DNA of 64,000 bases from VRUE01 sp045805805. Lineage in GTDB: Bacteria; Actinomycetota; Thermoleophilia; Solirubrobacterales; 70-9. The notes beneath the pieces were generated by a model, which saw nothing but the letters and a program-made list of their open reading frames with translations, did no database searches and had not been told where the DNA came from. The stretch lies in contig JBJMKO010000049.1 in assembly GCA_045805805.1 (NCBI GenBank), positions 1-64,000 of the forward strand, given 5' to 3'. How positions within the stretch are numbered: the stretch's first letter is position 1; the number at the start of each line of letters is the position of its first letter. The translations under genes were made by a program, and so were the position numbers. Shown one piece after another: positions 9,244 through 18,104 of the stretch.

Positions 9244-9601
9244 GCGGGATGGCCTCGCGAAGCCTCACCAAACCTCAAGCTCCACCGCACGAGGCGATGC
9301 CTCCGCTCGAAGCTTCCAAGCAATCGCACGAAGCGTCGTCCTCGCTTGCAGCTTTTATGCATTCGAAGTCTTCTCGGGACTGTGGAGTTTCGGGCTGTCG
9401 AGCTGTGTTGAGAGGAGCCTGGTCGCCCTCTATTCGAATGTCGCGAAGCGGCGGAAATGCAATCCGGCATCTGCGCGGCGAAGCCGCGCACCAGGTTCAC
9501 CCCAAGAGCAAAGCTCTTGGGGTGTCAATTCGAATGGAGGGCGACCAGGCTCCCCCAATCACCACCGCAAAACACGCAATTGATCACCTCAGGAGCACCT
9601 G
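9244..9601. other. Long mreD-mrdA intergenic region, no credible gene
   Basis: 358 bases without a convincing coding frame; the open frames here have no homology signature and end inside palindromes. The left part (9244-9410) is ordinary mixed sequence with several CGAAGC hexamers. The right part is the nested palindrome described separately, followed by the mrdA ribosome binding site AGGAG at 9589-9593. A gap of this size is odd inside an otherwise compact wall operon. Confidence 0.7.
9414..9552. repeat. Nested palindrome between mreD and mrdA
   Basis: Outer arms 9414-9439 and 9527-9552 (26 bases each) are complementary apart from one mismatch. Two further hairpins lie inside: GCGCGGC-GAA-GCCGCGC near 9473-9489, and a 12-bp stem with loop AAA (9498-9524). 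It is a single copy in this window but is built like the repeat families seen elsewhere here. Confidence 0.75.
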
Positions 9602-11464
9602 ATGTACCTTCGTTCCGACGAGCGAGGCCCGGCGATGAGCAACCGGCTGGCCCTACGGATCGCGATCTTCGGAGGCTTCGCGGTGGTGCTCTTCGCGGTC
9701 CTCTTCTTCCGACTCTGGCTGCTGCAGGTGATCGATGGCGAAAAGTACGTGGCGGAAGCCAAGAACAACCGCACCCGCTCCTACCGGGTCGGCGCCCCGC
9801 GGGGGGAGATCCTCGATCGCAACGGCGAAGTGCTGGTCACCAACCGCACCAGCCTCGCGCTCCAGGTGAACCCTCGCAAATTGCCGGCCAAACCCGCCGA
9901 GCGCCGAGCCGAGCTGACCCGCCTCGCCGGCCTCGTCCACAGCAACCTGCGCCACGTGCGCCGCATCATGCACGAAGAACTGAAGCTGGCCCCGGCTGTC
10001 CCCGTGACGCTGCGTCGCGACGTCGGCCATTACCTCGTCTACTACCTGCAGGAGAACCAGGAGCGCTTCCCCGGGGTCGAGGTGCAGCGGGTCTTCGTTC
10101 GCGACTACCCGGAGGGGACCCTGGCGGCCCACATCCTCGGCAACGTCGGCGAGATCTCCCCAGAACAGCTGAAAGAATCGCGCGGCGGCCTGCGGCCGGG
10201 CGACGAGATCGGCCAGGACGGGGTAGAGGACACCTACGATCGCTTCCTGCGCGGAAAATCGGGCCTGACGAGGGTCCAGGTCGACGCCCTCGGTGAGCCG
10301 ACGCCCAACGGCCGGCTGGTCTCGAAGTCCCCCGTCCCGGGAAAGACGCTCAAGCTCTCGATCGACGCCAAGGTGCAGGCCGCCGGTGAGACGGCGATGG
10401 CGGAAAGGGGCCTCCCCGGAGCCTTCATCACGATGGACGTCCACAGCGGCGAAATCCTCGGTCTGGGCTCGTTCCCGACTTTCGAACCGGCCACGTTCAC
10501 CCGGCCGCTTACGCAGAAACAGGTCGACGAATTCATCCGCAACCCGGCGGCGCCGCTGACGGACCGCGCGATCGCCGGCCTCTACCCGACCGGGTCGACC
10601 TTCAAGCCGATCACGGCGATCGCGGCGCTCGAAAGCGGCAACCTGCCACTCAGCGAAGTCATCAACGATCCGGGCCAGCTGGAAGTCGGCGGCCAGGTGT
10701 TCAAAAACGCGGGGGAAGCGGCCAACGGGTCAGTCGGTCTCGTCCAAGCGCTCGAAGTGTCCTCGGACGTCTTCTTCTACACGCTCGGCCTGCGTATGTG
10801 GGACAGCGGCGAGCTTCAGCACTGGGGCCACGCGCTCGGCATCGGGCGGCCCACCGGCATCGACCTGCCCGGCGGCGAAGAAGGCCTGCTCCCCTCCCAG
10901 CGCTGGCGCGACCAGCTCTACGAGGAAGGCGAAACCGAACGGCCCTGGTCTGAGGGCGACAACGTGCAGCTCGCCACCGGGCAGGGCGACCTGCAGACCA
11001 ACCCGCTGCAGATGGCGGTCGCCTACGCGACGCTCGCCAACGGCGGTACGGTCGTCACGCCACACATCGGCCTGCAGATCGACGATGCGGCCGGCCGGGT
11101 GCTGAAGGAATTCGACCCGAAGCCGCGCCGGCACGTCCGCATCGACCCCGAATACCGGGCCGCGATCATGGAAGGGCTGCACGACGCCGCGCAGAACGGC
11201 GGCGGGACCTCGTTCGACGTCTTCGGCAGCTTCCCGATCCCGGTCGCCGGCAAGACCGGCACCGCCCAGCGCCCGCCGCATCTCGACCAGTCCTGGTACG
11301 GCGTGCTTGCTCCCTACCCGAATCCGCGTATCGTCACCTTTGTGACCATGGAGGAAGGCGGCTTCGGCGCCGAATCGGCGGCGCCCGCGGCGAAAAAGAT
11401 TCTCGAGGCGTATTTCGCGGGCCGGCTGGCGAAGGAAGCGGGCCCCGAAGGAGGGGAAGGCTGA
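9602..11464 (+). CDS. mrdA: Penicillin-binding protein 2 (elongation transpeptidase)
   Basis: Cross-links peptidoglycan during lateral wall growth, in partnership with RodA. 620 residues. A signal-anchor helix (about 20-45) is followed by the PBP dimerisation domain (PRGEILDRNGEVLVTN). The transpeptidase domain carries SxxK as GSTFK, an SSD motif in EVSSDVFFY, and KTGT in VAGKTGTAQRP. The start at 9602 is favoured over ATG 9635 because AGGAG lies 8 bases upstream. The stop TGA overlaps the rodA ATG. Codon use includes more GAA than its neighbours. Confidence 0.95.
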   Translation: MYLRSDERGPAMSNRLALRIAIFGGFAVVLFAVLFFRLWLLQVIDGEKYVAEAKNNRTRSYRVGAPRGEILDRNGEVLVTNRTSLALQVNPRKLPAKPAERRAELTRLAGLVHSNLRHVRRIMHEELKLAPAVPVTLRRDVGHYLVYYLQENQERFPGVEVQRVFVRDYPEGTLAAHILGNVGEISPEQLKESRGGLRPGDEIGQDGVEDTYDRFLRGKSGLTRVQVDALGEPTPNGRLVSKSPVPGKTLKLSIDAKVQAAGETAMAERGLPGAFITMDVHSGEILGLGSFPTFEPATFTRPLTQKQVDEFIRNPAAPLTDRAIAGLYPTGSTFKPITAIAALESGNLPLSEVINDPGQLEVGGQVFKNAGEAANGSVGLVQALEVSSDVFFYTLGLRMWDSGELQHWGHALGIGRPTGIDLPGGEEGLLPSQRWRDQLYEEGETERPWSEGDNVQLATGQGDLQTNPLQMAVAYATLANGGTVVTPHIGLQIDDAAGRVLKEFDPKPRRHVRIDPEYRAAIMEGLHDAAQNGGGTSFDVFGSFPIPVAGKTGTAQRPPHLDQSWYGVLAPYPNPRIVTFVTMEEGGFGAESAAPAAKKILEAYFAGRLAKEAGPEGGEG

Positions 11465-12660
11465 TGTACGCGACCCGCGCCCGCCAGGCCCGGCCCGAGC
11501 CCTTTGCGGTCCACCCCGGCATCGCCGAGCGCCTCGGCCTGCCCTACATGGACGGCCCGCTGGCGCTTTCCGCAGCCGCCCTCGCCGTCTTCAGCGTCTT
11601 CGTGCTGGCCCAGACGACGCTGCACGACGTCCCCGGCGATCCCTACTACTACGCTGACCGTCAGGGCCTATACGCTGCCCTCGGCATCGTCGGCATGTAT
11701 CTCCTCACCCGCGTCGACTACTCGCGCTTCCGCGAGCTGCGGGTCGGCATCTACACCTTCCTCTGCGTGAGCATCTCCCTCATCTTCGTCTTCGGCTTCG
11801 CGGCGCGCGGCTCACGGCGCTCCTTCGAACTTCCCTTTTTCAGTTTCCAGCCATCTGAGCTCGGCAAGCTCCTGCTCGTGCTTGCGCTTGCCGGGTTCGT
11901 CATCGATGGCGCCAGGAGCGGGTCGGATTGGCAGCGCACGGTGCGCTACCTCTGCCTCGGCCTGGCACCGGCCGCGCTCGTATTCCTGCAGCCGGACCTC
12001 GGCACCTCCCTGGTGTTCGGGGCAATAACCCTCGCCGTGATGTACGTGGGGGGCGTCCGCTGGACGCACTTCGCGGTGATCGGCGCGGCCCTCGTCGCAG
12101 TGACAGCGATCGTCCTCGTGGCGGCTCCCGCGGTTGGGACGCCCGTCCTCAAGGGCTATCAGGCACAGAGACTCACCTCTTTCCTGAATCCAAGCGCTGA
12201 TCCAAGCGACGCGGGCTACCAGCAAAACCAGGCCAAGATCGCCATCGGCTCCGGGGAGAAGACCGGACGAGGCGATCGGGCCACCCAGACGCGGCTCGAC
12301 TTTGTCCCTGAGCGGCACACCGACTTCATCTTTGCCGTGGTCGGTGAGCGCTACGGATTCATGGGAGCCGCGTTGGTCCTATCCCTATACGCCCTGCTGA
12401 TCTGGCGGGCGCTGCGGATTGTGACGCTCTCGAAGAACTCCTACGGGACCCTGGTGGCAGGCGGCATCGCCGCCATGCTGCTGTTCCAGGCTTTCGTCAA
12501 CGTGGGGATGAACCTTGGGATCATGCCGATCACCGGGATCCCCCTGCCGCTGATGAGCTACGGAGGGTCGTCGGTTCTGGCGACCTTCCTTGCGATCGGC
12601 GTACTTCAGAGCATCCACATGCAAGCGCGGCTCAGCCAGAGGGGCAGGTTCGCCTGGTGA
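11464..12660 (+). CDS. rodA: Rod shape-determining protein RodA (SEDS glycosyltransferase)
   Basis: Polytopic peptidoglycan polymerase working with PBP2. 398 residues with about ten membrane segments. The SEDS signatures SFQPSELGKL, FLQPDLGTSLV and the C-terminal GIPLPLMSYGGSS are present, along with VPERHTDFIFAVVGE. The start ATG overlaps the mrdA stop by one base, giving tight coupling. It is the last gene of the shape operon; rng follows after 53 bases. Confidence 0.96.
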   Translation: MYATRARQARPEPFAVHPGIAERLGLPYMDGPLALSAAALAVFSVFVLAQTTLHDVPGDPYYYADRQGLYAALGIVGMYLLTRVDYSRFRELRVGIYTFLCVSISLIFVFGFAARGSRRSFELPFFSFQPSELGKLLLVLALAGFVIDGARSGSDWQRTVRYLCLGLAPAALVFLQPDLGTSLVFGAITLAVMYVGGVRWTHFAVIGAALVAVTAIVLVAAPAVGTPVLKGYQAQRLTSFLNPSADPSDAGYQQNQAKIAIGSGEKTGRGDRATQTRLDFVPERHTDFIFAVVGERYGFMGAALVLSLYALLIWRALRIVTLSKNSYGTLVAGGIAAMLLFQAFVNVGMNLGIMPITGIPLPLMSYGGSSVLATFLAIGVLQSIHMQARLSQRGRFAW

Positions 12661-12691
12661 CTCCTAGAAGGAGCGCCCGGCAATGCGTATC

Positions 12692-12697
12692 TAATCT
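12692..12697 (+). promoter_or_regulatory. Possible -10 box for rng
   Basis: TAATCT lies 16 bases before the rng ATG. A small CTCCT-AGA-AGGAG hairpin after rodA precedes it. No convincing -35 is visible, so this is a weak call. Confidence 0.3.
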
Positions 12698-12713
12698 GAA
12701 CTGAGCTGAATTC

Positions 12714-14555
12714 ATGAAAAAGACAATTTTGGTTTCCGCCGATCGCGGCGAGACCCGCGTGGCCGTGCTCGAGTCGAAGACGAAAGGCGGCAAGCGCGAC
12801 GTTGCGGAGCTCTACATAGAGCGCCGCGGCCGGCGTTCGATCGTCGGCAACATCTACAAGGGCAAGGTCGACAACGTCCTGCCCGGAATGGAGGCCGCCT
12901 TCGTCGACATCGGCCTCGAGCGCAACGGCTTCCTGCACGTCGACGAGATCCTCATGGCCAACGGCGAACAGGCGCCGAGGCGCGGCCGCGGCCAGGGCCG
13001 GCGCATCGACGAGCTGATCAAACCGGGCCAGGAGATCCTCGTGCAGGCGGTCAAGGACCCGCTGAAGTCGAAGGGCGCCCGGCTCTCGATGAACGTCTCG
13101 ATCGCCGGTCGCTACCTGGTCTACGCGCCACAGGGCAGCGGGGTTGGTGTGAGCCGGCGGCTCTCGGACTCCGAGCGCGACCGCCTGCGCAAGATGGTCG
13201 ACCGCACCTACAAAGGGCCGGGCGGCTTGATTGTCCGCACCGCCGCCCACGGGGCGAAAAAGGCCGACTTCGTGCGCGAGATCGGCTACCTGCACAAGCT
13301 CAACGAGGTGCTCCAACGGCGCACCGAGCAGACGGCGGCACCCGACCTCGTCTTCCAGGAGGCCGACCTGCCCGTCCGGGTCCTGCGCGACGTCTTCCTC
13401 AGCGACTTCGAAAAAGCGATCATCGACTCCGAGAAGCAGTTCGAACGGGTGACCAGCTTCTTCCAGCGCACCGCACCCGAGCTCGTTGACGGCGTCGAGC
13501 TCTACAAGGAGCGCAAGCCGCTGTTCGAGAAGTGGGGAATCGACAAGGAGATCGAGTCGACCCTCGGCAAGCGGGTCGATCTCGCCTCGGGCGGCTACCT
13601 GATCATCGACTACGCCGAGGCGCTGACCGTGATGGACGTCAACAGCGGCAGCTTCACCGGCCGCGGCAAAGGCGGCCTGGAGGAGACGATCACCCGGGTC
13701 AACACCGAGGCGGCCGAGGAGGCCGTGCGGCAGCTGCGCCTGCGCGACATCGGCGGCATCATCGTCATCGACTTCATCGACATGGCGCGAGCCCGCAACC
13801 GGGACAAAGTCCTGAAAACGCTGCGCAAAGCGCTCGACGCCGACAAGTCGAAGAGCTACGTGGTCGAGGTCTCGCCCCTGGGCCTGGTCGAGATGACGCG
13901 CCAGAACGTCACCGACGGGGTGCGCGAGATCCTCACCGTGTCCTGCTCGACCTGCGAGGGCGAAGGGGTCGTCCTCTCCGCCGAGACGGTGGCGCTGGAC
14001 GCGATGCGCCGCCTGCCAGATATCGCGGCGGGCGCAAAGGACGCCGAGGCGCTGCTGCTGCGGGTCCACCCGAAGGTCGCCGCGGAGCTGATCGACCCTG
14101 ACAGCGGGCTGGCCGAGCTCGAGGCCGAGACCGGCAAGCAGTTCCACTTCGAGGGCGGCGACGCCCTGCCGATCGCCACCTTCGACATGGTCGAGGCCGG
14201 GACGCGGGCGGAGATCGAGGAGCGGGCGCTGCCGTTCAAGGTCGGCGAGGAGGTGCTGGTCAAGATCGACGAGCCGCACATGTACAACGCCGACGATGCC
14301 GTCGCCCGTGTCGACTCCTACATCGTCAGCGTCACCGGCGGCGGCCGCTTCGTCGGCGAGCGCAAACTGGTGCGGATCGAGCGGGTCGAGCGGGCCGCCG
14401 CGGTGGCCTCGCTGCCGGGGGTCGAGGTGACCAACGGAGTCGCAGGCGGCGGCGAAAACGGCTCCGAGCTAGAATCCTCGCCCTCGCGCAGTCGCCGTCG
14501 TGGCCGCAGGGGCGGTCGGGGCAGGTCGGGGTCCACCCAAGGCAAGGACGAATGA
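12714..14555 (+). CDS. rng: Ribonuclease E/G family endoribonuclease
   Basis: Single-strand RNA endonuclease for rRNA maturation and mRNA decay. 613 residues. The S1 domain (NIYKGKVDNVLPGMEAAFVD) is followed by RNase H-like and catalytic regions. Metal-binding Asp residues are seen in VMDVNSGSFTG (D308) and in IVIDFIDMA. The zinc-link cysteines appear as CSTC. A second OB-like segment near the C-terminus (VARVDSYIVSVTGGGRFVG) and an Arg/Gly/Ser-rich tail follow. The stop overlaps the rplU start (ATGA). The rng-rplU-rpmA order is common. Confidence 0.94.
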   Translation: MKKTILVSADRGETRVAVLESKTKGGKRDVAELYIERRGRRSIVGNIYKGKVDNVLPGMEAAFVDIGLERNGFLHVDEILMANGEQAPRRGRGQGRRIDELIKPGQEILVQAVKDPLKSKGARLSMNVSIAGRYLVYAPQGSGVGVSRRLSDSERDRLRKMVDRTYKGPGGLIVRTAAHGAKKADFVREIGYLHKLNEVLQRRTEQTAAPDLVFQEADLPVRVLRDVFLSDFEKAIIDSEKQFERVTSFFQRTAPELVDGVELYKERKPLFEKWGIDKEIESTLGKRVDLASGGYLIIDYAEALTVMDVNSGSFTGRGKGGLEETITRVNTEAAEEAVRQLRLRDIGGIIVIDFIDMARARNRDKVLKTLRKALDADKSKSYVVEVSPLGLVEMTRQNVTDGVREILTVSCSTCEGEGVVLSAETVALDAMRRLPDIAAGAKDAEALLLRVHPKVAAELIDPDSGLAELEAETGKQFHFEGGDALPIATFDMVEAGTRAEIEERALPFKVGEEVLVKIDEPHMYNADDAVARVDSYIVSVTGGGRFVGERKLVRIERVERAAAVASLPGVEVTNGVAGGGENGSELESSPSRSRRRGRRGGRGRSGSTQGKDE

Positions 14556-15193
14556 ACACGTACGCAGTCATAGAGAGCGGTGGCAAGCAGTACAAGGTCG
14601 AGAAGGGGACCTCCCTCCTCGTCGATCGGCTGAGCGCCAAAGAAGGCGACAAGGTCGCCCTGCGCCCGGTGATGTTCCGCGACAAGGAGGTCGTCGCCGG
14701 GGTCAAGGAGCTGGAGAAGGTCAAGGTCGAGGCGACCGTGACCGAGCACCTGCGCGGCAAGAAGATCAAGGTCTTCAAATACAAGCCGAAGAAGGGCTAC
14801 CGCCGCCGCGCCGGCCACCGTTCCGAGCTGACCAAGCTCGAGGTGACCGAGGTCAAATTGCTGACGCGGAAACCCGCGGCTGCCAAAGAGGAGCTGGCGG
14901 AGGCAAAGCCGGCAGCGGCCGAGAAACCTGTTGAGGCCAAGCAGCCGGCTGCCGCGAAACCAACCGTGGAGACGAAAGAGTCGGTTGAGAAGCCGGCTGC
15001 CAAAAAACCTGCGGCGAAGAAACCGGCCGTCAAAAAAGAGCCGGCCAAAAAACCTGCTGCGAAAAAAGAGCCGGCCAAAAAAGCTGCGGCCAAAGCGCCA
15101 GCCAAAAAACCGTCCACTAAAGCCAAAAAACCTGCAGCGAAAAAACCTGCCGCGAAATCTGCTGCTAAAAAGGATTCTGACGATGGCTCATAA
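14552..15193 (+). CDS. rplU: Ribosomal protein L21 with long Lys/Ala/Pro tail
   Basis: Large-subunit protein binding 23S rRNA. Residues 1 to about 105 are a normal L21 (MNTYAVIESGGKQYKVEKG, KYKPKKGYRRRAGHR). Residues 106-213 are an added basic, low-complexity tail of KKPAAKK-type repeats resembling histone H1-like domains. The tail is encoded by near-repeated DNA with many runs of six A, unusual in this GC-rich sequence and prone to slippage. It overlaps rng at its start and rpmA by 11 bases at its end. Confidence 0.95.
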   Translation: MNTYAVIESGGKQYKVEKGTSLLVDRLSAKEGDKVALRPVMFRDKEVVAGVKELEKVKVEATVTEHLRGKKIKVFKYKPKKGYRRRAGHRSELTKLEVTEVKLLTRKPAAAKEELAEAKPAAAEKPVEAKQPAAAKPTVETKESVEKPAAKKPAAKKPAVKKEPAKKPAAKKEPAKKAAAKAPAKKPSTKAKKPAAKKPAAKSAAKKDSDDGS

Positions 15194-15437
15194 GAAGGGA
15201 CTCGGCTCAAGCCGCAACGGCCGCGAATCCAACCCCAACATGCTTGGGGTCAAGGTCTTCGCGGGCCAGAAGGTCAGCGGCGGCGAGATCATCGTCCGCC
15301 AGCGAGGAACCCGCTTCTGGCCCGGCGACGGGACAGGCCTCGGTCGCGACCACACGATCTTCGCCACTCGGCCCGGAACGGTCGAGTTCAAGTCGGCTCG
15401 CAAGGGCCGCACCATCTCGGTTCTGCAGGACTTGTAG
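15183..15437 (+). CDS. rpmA: Ribosomal protein L27
   Basis: 84 residues. MAHKKGLGSSRNGRESNP is the typical L27 N-terminus, with GDGTGLGRDHTIFA in the core. There is no cleavable N-terminal extension. The start lies within the rplU tail (11-base overlap). A nested palindrome starts 8 bases after its stop and probably ends the rng-rplU-rpmA transcript. Confidence 0.98.
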   Translation: MAHKKGLGSSRNGRESNPNMLGVKVFAGQKVSGGEIIVRQRGTRFWPGDGTGLGRDHTIFATRPGTVEFKSARKGRTISVLQDL

Positions 15438-15445
15438 CGGCGGGA

Positions 15446-15520
15446 GAGGGCCGGGAGGCTCCTCCCAAAACGCGCGGCGGGGCCGCGCTTGAGTGTTTTG
15501 GGAGGAGCCTCCCGGCCCTC
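15446..15520. repeat. Family A nested palindrome, copy A2 (rpmA-obgE gap)
   Basis: Arms 15446-15471 and 15495-15520 are perfect 26-base reverse complements. The 23-base centre is GCGCGGC-GGG-GCCGCGC followed by TTGAGT. The CCTCCCAAAAC and GTTTTGGGAGG part is shared with A3 and A4; the distal arm is particular to this copy. Confidence 0.9.
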
Positions 15521-15543
15521 TTCGAAGCTCCGAGGCGCTTGTC

Positions 15544-15580
15544 TGGCGCGAAGGTCGGACATAGTCCGACTTTCGCGCCA
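15544..15580. repeat. Family D palindrome, copy D1 (upstream of obgE)
   Basis: TGGCGCGAAGGTCGGAC (15544-15560) and GTCCGACTTTCGCGCCA (15564-15580) pair around an ATA loop with one mismatch. A close relative is at 48508-48544. It lies 19 bases before the obgE start, and a TACGCT -10-like box (15582-15587) lies just after it. Confidence 0.8.
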
Positions 15581-15598
15581 TTACGCTGCGAAACGCCC

Positions 15599-16894
15599 AT
15601 GTACGACAAGGCGAAGATCTGGGTTGAGGGTGGGGCCGGGGGGAACGGTTGCGTCAGCTTTCGCCGGGAGGCTCATGTGCCTCGGGGAGGGCCCGATGGT
15701 GGGGATGGCGGGCATGGCGGAGACGTGGTGCTCGTTTGCGACGCTTCGAAGCGGGATTTGGGGGCTTTGAAGGGGAGCAAGCACTTTCGGGGTGGGCGGG
15801 GGAAGCACGGAGAAGGGTCCAACCGGCACGGGGGGCGGGGTGAGGAGCGGGAGATCCTGGTTCCCGCGGGAACCCAGGCCGAGACCGTGGATGGCAGCCT
15901 TGTCGATCTGGTCGAGGCCGGGCAGCGAGCGGTGGTTGCTCATGGGGGGCGTGGGGGGCATGGGAACAAGCGGTTTGCGACCTCTACGCGGCAGGCGCCC
16001 CGGTTTGCCGAGAACGGGACGAGCGGGGAGGAGGGGTGGATCGAGCTGCGGCTGAAGCTGCTTGCTGACGTGGGCCTGATCGGGCTGCCGAACGCGGGCA
16101 AGTCCTCGCTGCTCGGGCGGCTGACGCGGGCCGCGCCGAAGGTGGCCGATTACCCGTTCACTACGCTCTCGCCGGTGTTGGGCACGATCGAAGGCGACGA
16201 GCGGCAGGCGATCGTCGCCGACATTCCCGGCCTGATCGAAGGCGCCGCCGAGGGCGCTGGGCTGGGGCACGAGTTCCTCGCCCACGTCGAGCGCTGCACG
16301 ATGCTGGTGCATCTGGTCGAGCTGGTGCCGCTGGAGGGCGATTCGGTGGCGAACTACGAGGCTGTGCGTGCCGAGCTGTCGTCTTACGGAGCCTGTCTGG
16401 ACCGGTTGCCCGAGCTGGTCGTGCTCTCGAAGCGCGACCTGCTGCCCGTGGACGAGGTCGAGTCGGCGCTGGCGGAGTGGCGGAGCCGTCTGGGCGAGGA
16501 GGGCCTCGGAGTCATGGCGGCGTCCTCGGCGACCGGGGAGGGACTGTCGGATCTGCGCGCCCGGATCCTCTCCTCGCTGCCCGAGTCGGCGCCCGCCCGC
16601 CCCGAGAGAGCTGCCGGAGAGCCCGCCGCCGAATTCGAGGCCGAGCACCGCGTCTACCGGCCGGCGGGGGAGGGCGGTTACTCGGTGCAGCGCGAGGACG
16701 ATGGCGCCTACCGGGTCACCGGCCGCGGGGTCGAGCTGCTCTTCGAGCGTCACGACATCGCCAACGAAGAGGCCCTGGCCTACCTGGAGCAGCGCCTGAA
16801 CGAGATCGGCGTAGTCGCAGCCCTGCGCGCCGCCGGCTTCGAGCCCGGCGACGACGTCCGCGTCGGGGAGCACGAGTTCGAGCTTTTCCCGTGA
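15599..16894 (+). CDS. obgE: GTPase ObgE/CgtA
   Basis: Essential ribosome-assembly and stress GTPase. 431 residues. The glycine-rich Obg fold is at the N-terminus (MYDKAKIWVEGG, GGDGGHGGDV). The G domain has P-loop GLPNAGKSSLLG, switch YPFTTLSPVLG and DIPGLIEGA, and a C-terminal OCT domain is present. The ATG at 15599 was chosen because it gives the family N-terminus; the frame is open further upstream through palindrome D1. Its stop codon overlaps the first base of palindrome A3. Confidence 0.96.
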   Translation: MYDKAKIWVEGGAGGNGCVSFRREAHVPRGGPDGGDGGHGGDVVLVCDASKRDLGALKGSKHFRGGRGKHGEGSNRHGGRGEEREILVPAGTQAETVDGSLVDLVEAGQRAVVAHGGRGGHGNKRFATSTRQAPRFAENGTSGEEGWIELRLKLLADVGLIGLPNAGKSSLLGRLTRAAPKVADYPFTTLSPVLGTIEGDERQAIVADIPGLIEGAAEGAGLGHEFLAHVERCTMLVHLVELVPLEGDSVANYEAVRAELSSYGACLDRLPELVVLSKRDLLPVDEVESALAEWRSRLGEEGLGVMAASSATGEGLSDLRARILSSLPESAPARPERAAGEPAAEFEAEHRVYRPAGEGGYSVQREDDGAYRVTGRGVELLFERHDIANEEALAYLEQRLNEIGVVAALRAAGFEPGDDVRVGEHEFELFP

Positions 16895-16968
16895 GGGCCG
16901 CGTGCCCCCTCCCAAAACGAGCGGCGGGAGCCGCTCTTGAGTGTTTTGGGAGAGGGCACGCGGCCCTC
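16893..16968. repeat. Family A nested palindrome, copy A3 (obgE-proB gap)
   Basis: Arms 16893-16918 and 16943-16968 are complementary with one mismatch in 26. The centre GCGGC-GGGA-GCCGC plus TTGAGT matches A2. The left arm begins inside the obgE stop codon, and the element fills most of the gap to proB. Confidence 0.9.
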
Positions 16969-17000
16969 TTCGACGTGAGCTTTCGGTCGGTGGCGGCTCA

Positions 17001-17006
17001 TACACT
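17001..17006 (+). promoter_or_regulatory. proB -10 box
   Basis: TACACT lies 9 bases before the proB ATG, so the transcript would have at most a few leader bases. No Shine-Dalgarno sequence precedes the ATG. Confidence 0.5.
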
Positions 17007-17015
17007 TGAGCGGCA

Positions 17016-18104
17016 ATGACCCTGGTCGTCAAGCTTGGCTCCTCGATCGTCGCCGCCGACGACGGGTCCCTGCGCACCGATGTCCTCGACTCGGTTTGCG
17101 AGCAGGTCGCCTCGCTGGAGAAGGGTGGGGAGCGGGTGGTGATGGTCACCTCCGGCGCGATCGCGCGCGGGATCCGGCTGCTGGGCCTGCCGGCCCGCCC
17201 GGGGGCGATGGACGAGCTGCAGGCGGCCTCCGCAGTCGGCCAGGGCGATCTCTTTCGGGCCTACGAGAGCCGCCTCGCCGAGCATGGGACGCGCGCCGCG
17301 CAGGTGCTGCTGACTGCGGCCGACATCGGCGCTCGCACCAATTACCTCAACGCGCGCCAGACGCTGCGGCGGCTGGTCGAGTGGGGGGTGGTGCCGGTGG
17401 TGAACGAGAACGACACCACCGCCACCGACGAGATCACCTTCGGCGACAACGACTTCCTCGCCGCCCAGGTAGCGATCCTGCTCGACGCGCGTCTGCTGGT
17501 GCTGCTGACCAACACCGACGGGGTCTACACGGCCGATCCGTCGCTGGATCCCAAGGCGGAGCTGGTGCAAGAGATCGCCGACTTCGCCGAGCTCGACGGT
17601 TTCGACATCGGCGATCGCACCTCGGCCTTCGGGTCGGGCGGGATGCGGAGCAAGGTTGCCGCCGCCGAGATGGCAAGCGAGGCCGGGATCCCGGCCGTCG
17701 TCTGCAACGGAACGAGCGAGGGCACGCTTGTCGCGGCAGCGGGCGGTGACCTGGTCGGGACTCGGTTCGCAGCTAATGCCACACGCGCCTCGAGTTTCAA
17801 GCTCTGGCTCAAGTACGCGAAGCCGGCGCGGGGAACACTCTTGGTGGACGAAGGAGCAGCGCGAGTACTGCGCGAGAAAGGCTCCAGCCTGCTGCCGGTC
17901 GGGATCACTGCGGTTGAGGGCGATTTCAAGGCTGGCGACGCGGTTGACGTTGCCGTGAACGGATCAACCGTCGGTAAGGGGATCGTCGACTACTCGGCTA
18001 TTGAGCTTTCGCAGGTGATCGGTATGAAGAGCACCGAGGTACGTGAGCTACTGCCTCATGCTGCCGACGAGGTCATCCACCGGGATCGGTTCGTGTTGGT
18101 CTGA
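17016..18104 (+). CDS. proB: Glutamate 5-kinase
   Basis: First step of proline synthesis: phosphorylates glutamate to gamma-glutamyl phosphate. 362 residues. The amino-acid kinase domain has VVKLGSSIVA, VTSGAIARG, NENDTTATDEITFGDND and LLTNTDGVYTADP. A C-terminal PUA domain (from about 270, ARGTLLVDEGAARVL) is present. The enzyme is usually inhibited by proline. It is bracketed by palindromes A3 and A4 and followed by proA, the next enzyme. The gene seems to have its own promoter box rather than reading on from obgE. Confidence 0.97.
   Translation: MTLVVKLGSSIVAADDGSLRTDVLDSVCEQVASLEKGGERVVMVTSGAIARGIRLLGLPARPGAMDELQAASAVGQGDLFRAYESRLAEHGTRAAQVLLTAADIGARTNYLNARQTLRRLVEWGVVPVVNENDTTATDEITFGDNDFLAAQVAILLDARLLVLLTNTDGVYTADPSLDPKAELVQEIADFAELDGFDIGDRTSAFGSGGMRSKVAAAEMASEAGIPAVVCNGTSEGTLVAAAGGDLVGTRFAANATRASSFKLWLKYAKPARGTLLVDEGAARVLREKGSSLLPVGITAVEGDFKAGDAVDVAVNGSTVGKGIVDYSAIELSQVIGMKSTEVRELLPHAADEVIHRDRFVLV

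Noticed and set aside
9249..9602. 117-codon frame in the mreD-mrdA gap
   Set aside because: It runs through a nested palindrome, shows no family features and overlaps the mrdA ribosome site.
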